Source of the DNA: an uncultured Erysipelotrichaceae bacterium
GTDB lineage: Bacteria > Bacillota_I > Bacilli_A > Erysipelotrichales > Erysipelotrichaceae
Length of the DNA: 8,286 nucleotides
Direction of reading: 5' to 3'
NCBI GenBank assembly: GCA_937893225.1
Contig: CALBJM010000368.1
Location: 1 to 8,286 of the forward strand
The notes beneath the pieces are model-generated. The model was not told where the DNA came from. It worked only from the letters and a program-made list of their open reading frames with translations, and made no database searches. Every line of letters begins with the position of its first letter. Position 1 is the stretch's first letter. Below are positions 6,136 to 8,286 of this stretch, piece by piece. A program made the position numbers and the translations under genes.

Positions 6136-7497
6136 ATGAAAATAATAATTGCTGGGGCAGGCAAAGTTGGAAAAACACTAACAAAAGAATTAAGTGCTGA
6201 TGGCTATGATATTACATTGATTGATCGAAATAGTGATATTCTTGAAACTGTTAGCAACAAATATGATGTGATTACATATGAAGGTAATGCAGCAACAGTG
6301 AATGCATTGAGTGAAGCTAGCATAGCAGATACGGATGTGTTTATTGCGGCTACAAGTGCAGATGAAGTAAATGTATTGGCTTGTATGACTGCACGTGCTC
6401 TCAATCCAAATGTGCATGTGATTGCGCGTGTAAGAACACCAGAATATGTTTCTGGATTATTGCAGCTGCAAGATCATTTCCATCTTTCATTGATTATTAA
6501 TCCTGAAAGTGAAGCAGCAATTGAAATAGCTGGATTATTAAAATTACCAGAATTCACAAAAGTTGAACACTTTTCTAAATCTCGTGCAGAAATTGCAGAA
6601 TTGAAGATCGAAGATAATTCAAGAATCAAAAATATCAAGTTATCTGATTTTCATAAACGTGTGCAAGCACAAGTTCTGATTTCAGCAATTCTTAGAAATG
6701 GAAATATCATATTGCCTGATGGCGATACGATCATACAAGAAAATGATCGCTTATATATTACTGGGACGAACGAAGAGTTGCATACATTGCTCAATAACAT
6801 TGGTGTAATTAAGAAATCAGTAAAGCATGTAGTGATTGCGGGTGGTAGCCGTATTGCGTATTATCTTGCGCAAAATCTTGATCAAAGTAATATTAAGTCT
6901 ACGATTATCGAACAAAATGAAGCAAATTGTAGATTGCTTGCGGGATTATTACCGCATTCAACGATCATCCATGGAGATGCGTCAGATCATTCTGTTTTAG
7001 ATAGTGAAGACATTGAAGATTATGATGCATTTGTTTCCTTAACAGGTATGGATGAAGTGAATATGATTGCTTCTATTTATGCAAAACAGAAGAATATTCC
7101 TACTGTTATTACAAAGCTAGGAAGAGGTGGAATTCAAGAGTTGACAAATATGTTGGATCTTGGTTCTATTGTTTCACCTAAGGATCTTGTTTCTATGCAT
7201 ATTGTGCGTTATGTTCGTGCAATTGAAAATAAAGAAGGTGCAGCGTTGACAATTCATAGAATTGCAGATGGTAGAGTAGATGCTTCTGAATTCTTGGTTG
7301 ATGATTCTACAAAACATTTAGGAACACAATTGAAAGATCTGCATATTCGTGACAATATCTTGATTAATTCTATTGCTAGAGGAAATCGTTTTGAGATTCC
7401 AAATGGAGATTCAACGATTGAGAAGGGGGATATTATCGTTATTTTGTCTGATGATACAACAACGATTCATCAGATCAATGATATATTCGAGGATTAG
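6136..7497 (+). CDS. trkA: Trk potassium uptake system NAD-binding regulatory subunit TrkA
   Basis: A 453-aa cytoplasmic protein that assembles as a ring under the TrkH/KtrB channel-like subunit and gates potassium uptake in response to bound nucleotide. It has the full double arrangement: RCK-N (1-120), RCK-C (about 140-220), RCK-N (230-345), RCK-C (about 365-450). The first Rossmann fold shows GAGKVG (7-12) with the acidic D30 that holds the adenosine ribose. The second shows AGGSRIAYYLA (235-245) with E259; its GGSRIA departs from a strict GxGxxG because Ser replaces the central Gly. The length is standard for two-domain TrkA, unlike the single-domain KtrA (about 220 aa). It is first in an operon with trkH, which begins one base after its stop; AGAGGGG lies 5 nt before the ATG. 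Confidence 0.95.
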   Translation: MKIIIAGAGKVGKTLTKELSADGYDITLIDRNSDILETVSNKYDVITYEGNAATVNALSEASIADTDVFIAATSADEVNVLACMTARALNPNVHVIARVRTPEYVSGLLQLQDHFHLSLIINPESEAAIEIAGLLKLPEFTKVEHFSKSRAEIAELKIEDNSRIKNIKLSDFHKRVQAQVLISAILRNGNIILPDGDTIIQENDRLYITGTNEELHTLLNNIGVIKKSVKHVVIAGGSRIAYYLAQNLDQSNIKSTIIEQNEANCRLLAGLLPHSTIIHGDASDHSVLDSEDIEDYDAFVSLTGMDEVNMIASIYAKQKNIPTVITKLGRGGIQELTNMLDLGSIVSPKDLVSMHIVRYVRAIENKEGAALTIHRIADGRVDASEFLVDDSTKHLGTQLKDLHIRDNILINSIARGNRFEIPNGDSTIEKGDIIVILSDDTTTIHQINDIFED

Positions 7498-7498
7498 T

Positions 7499-8286
7499 AT
7501 GAATTTTAAATTTGTATTACGTATTGTTTCTTATATTTTGTTGATAGAAGCAGCTTTAATGTTTCCTTCATGTGGGATTGCGGTTTACATGAAAGAGTGG
7601 AATGCACTCATTGGTTTTGGCTTGACATATGCTATCTTATTTTTGACAGTTGGTTTGCTTTATGTGATTACAAAAGGGTATCAAAAGAATCGATTTTATT
7701 CTAGAGAAGGTCTTGTTACAACTGGATTGACATGGATCTTGATGAGTGTGATTGGGTGTTTGCCTTTTGTGTTTTCAAATGAGATTCCAAATTTTGTGGA
7801 TGCATTGTTTGAAATGGTTTCTGGTTTTACAACAACAGGTTCTTCGATTATATTGAACGTTGAGGTAATGTCACATAGCCTTTTGTTTTGGAGATCTTTT
7901 TCTCATTGGATCGGTGGAATGGGTATCTTGGTGTTTTTGTTAGCGATAGTTTCTGTTGGCGGTAGAAATGGTGGTTTTACAATGCATATCATGCGTGCTG
8001 AATCACCTGGTCCTGCTTCAGGAAAAATTGTTCCAAGAATGAAAGAAACCGCAAAGATTACATATTCTATATATGCAGCATTGACGGTCATTGATGCTTT
8101 GTTGTTGATATTTGTTGGAAAAATGCCAGTGTTTGATGCGGTGTGTATTGCATTTGGCACAGCGGGTACTGGCGGATTTGGTGTAAAAGCAGATTCCATG
8201 GCTTCGTATTCTCATGCGGCAATCAATATTACAACAGTGTTTATGCTTCTTTTTTCAGTGAATTTTTCTATTTATTTCTTGCTTTT
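7499..8286 (+). CDS. trkH: TrkH-family potassium uptake membrane subunit (5' part, runs off the edge)
   Basis: The frame is open from ATG 7499 to the right edge, giving 262 codons, a little over half of a typical protein of about 480 aa. It is the potassium-translocating pore subunit in the cytoplasmic membrane. Seen in order: hydrophobic helices at about 5-30 and 35-58; a further helix at about 72-92; first pore loop SGFTTTGSS (108-116) with filter Gly114; the conserved RSFSHWIGGMGILVF (132-146); and second pore loop FGTAGTGGFG (219-228). The third and fourth pore repeats lie beyond the window. The start follows the trkA stop by one base, with GAGGAT (7489-7494) as ribosome binding site inside the trkA end, so translation is probably coupled. 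No frameshift or stop is seen. KtrB is the alternative name within this superfamily, but the partner is two-domain TrkA. Confidence 0.93.
   Translation, partial: MNFKFVLRIVSYILLIEAALMFPSCGIAVYMKEWNALIGFGLTYAILFLTVGLLYVITKGYQKNRFYSREGLVTTGLTWILMSVIGCLPFVFSNEIPNFVDALFEMVSGFTTTGSSIILNVEVMSHSLLFWRSFSHWIGGMGILVFLLAIVSVGGRNGGFTMHIMRAESPGPASGKIVPRMKETAKITYSIYAALTVIDALLLIFVGKMPVFDAVCIAFGTAGTGGFGVKADSMASYSHAAINITTVFMLLFSVNFSIYFLL

Noticed and set aside
7903..8215. Minus-strand open frames opposite trkH
   Set aside because: The plus strand encodes a conserved TrkH with both pore loops; the antisense frames carry no recognisable domain.
1..8286. CRISPR arrays, tRNA or rRNA genes, phage genes, toxin-antitoxin or defence systems
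   Set aside because: I found no regularly spaced repeats, cloverleaf-like sequences or defence or toxin motifs; gene content is transport and housekeeping.

Overview
The window looks like chromosomal DNA of a low-GC Gram-positive bacterium (Bacillota). Codon use and intergenic DNA are strongly AT-rich, most genes have good AGGAGG-type ribosome binding sites, and short hairpin plus T-run terminators separate the units. The combination of an M18 aminopeptidase, a YjeM-like amino acid permease, a MATE exporter and a two-subunit TrkA/TrkH potassium system fits a fermentative, host-associated Firmicute. An Erysipelotrichia or Clostridia relative is my guess. The sequence does not fix the genus.

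Layout. Bases 1-52 look like the right end of an IS30-family insertion sequence: the last 14 codons of a transposase and its AT-rich terminal repeat. Bases 61-2940 hold a minus-strand unit. It has a promoter at 2912-2940, an APC-superfamily amino acid permease, an M18 (aspartyl-type) aminopeptidase that overlaps the permease by 4 bp, and a terminator at 61-85. An AT-rich divergent intergenic region (2865-3288) separates this from the plus-strand genes. It contains short dyads around the permease promoter, and a perfect 13-bp inverted repeat at 3220-3255 built around a promoter for the next gene.

On the plus strand there is a monocistronic TVP38/VTT-domain membrane protein (3289-3987) with its own terminator. 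Next is a MATE-family efflux transporter (4069-5424), followed 41 bp later by a small zinc-ribbon protein of unknown function (5466-5987). A strong 12-bp-stem terminator closes that unit. Last is a potassium-uptake operon: trkA (6136-7497), then trkH beginning after one spacer base (7499) and running off the right edge.

How the genes work together. The permease and peptidase are very probably co-translated and point to use of peptides or amino acids. TrkA is the cytoplasmic nucleotide-binding gate of the TrkH potassium channel-like subunit. The VTT and MATE genes are independent membrane functions. I see ordinary housekeeping and transport genes here, with no convincing new multi-gene system. 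The less explained items are the paired CTTAAG palindromes over the VTT promoter, the GACAG/CTGTC dyads around the permease promoter, and the zinc-ribbon protein.
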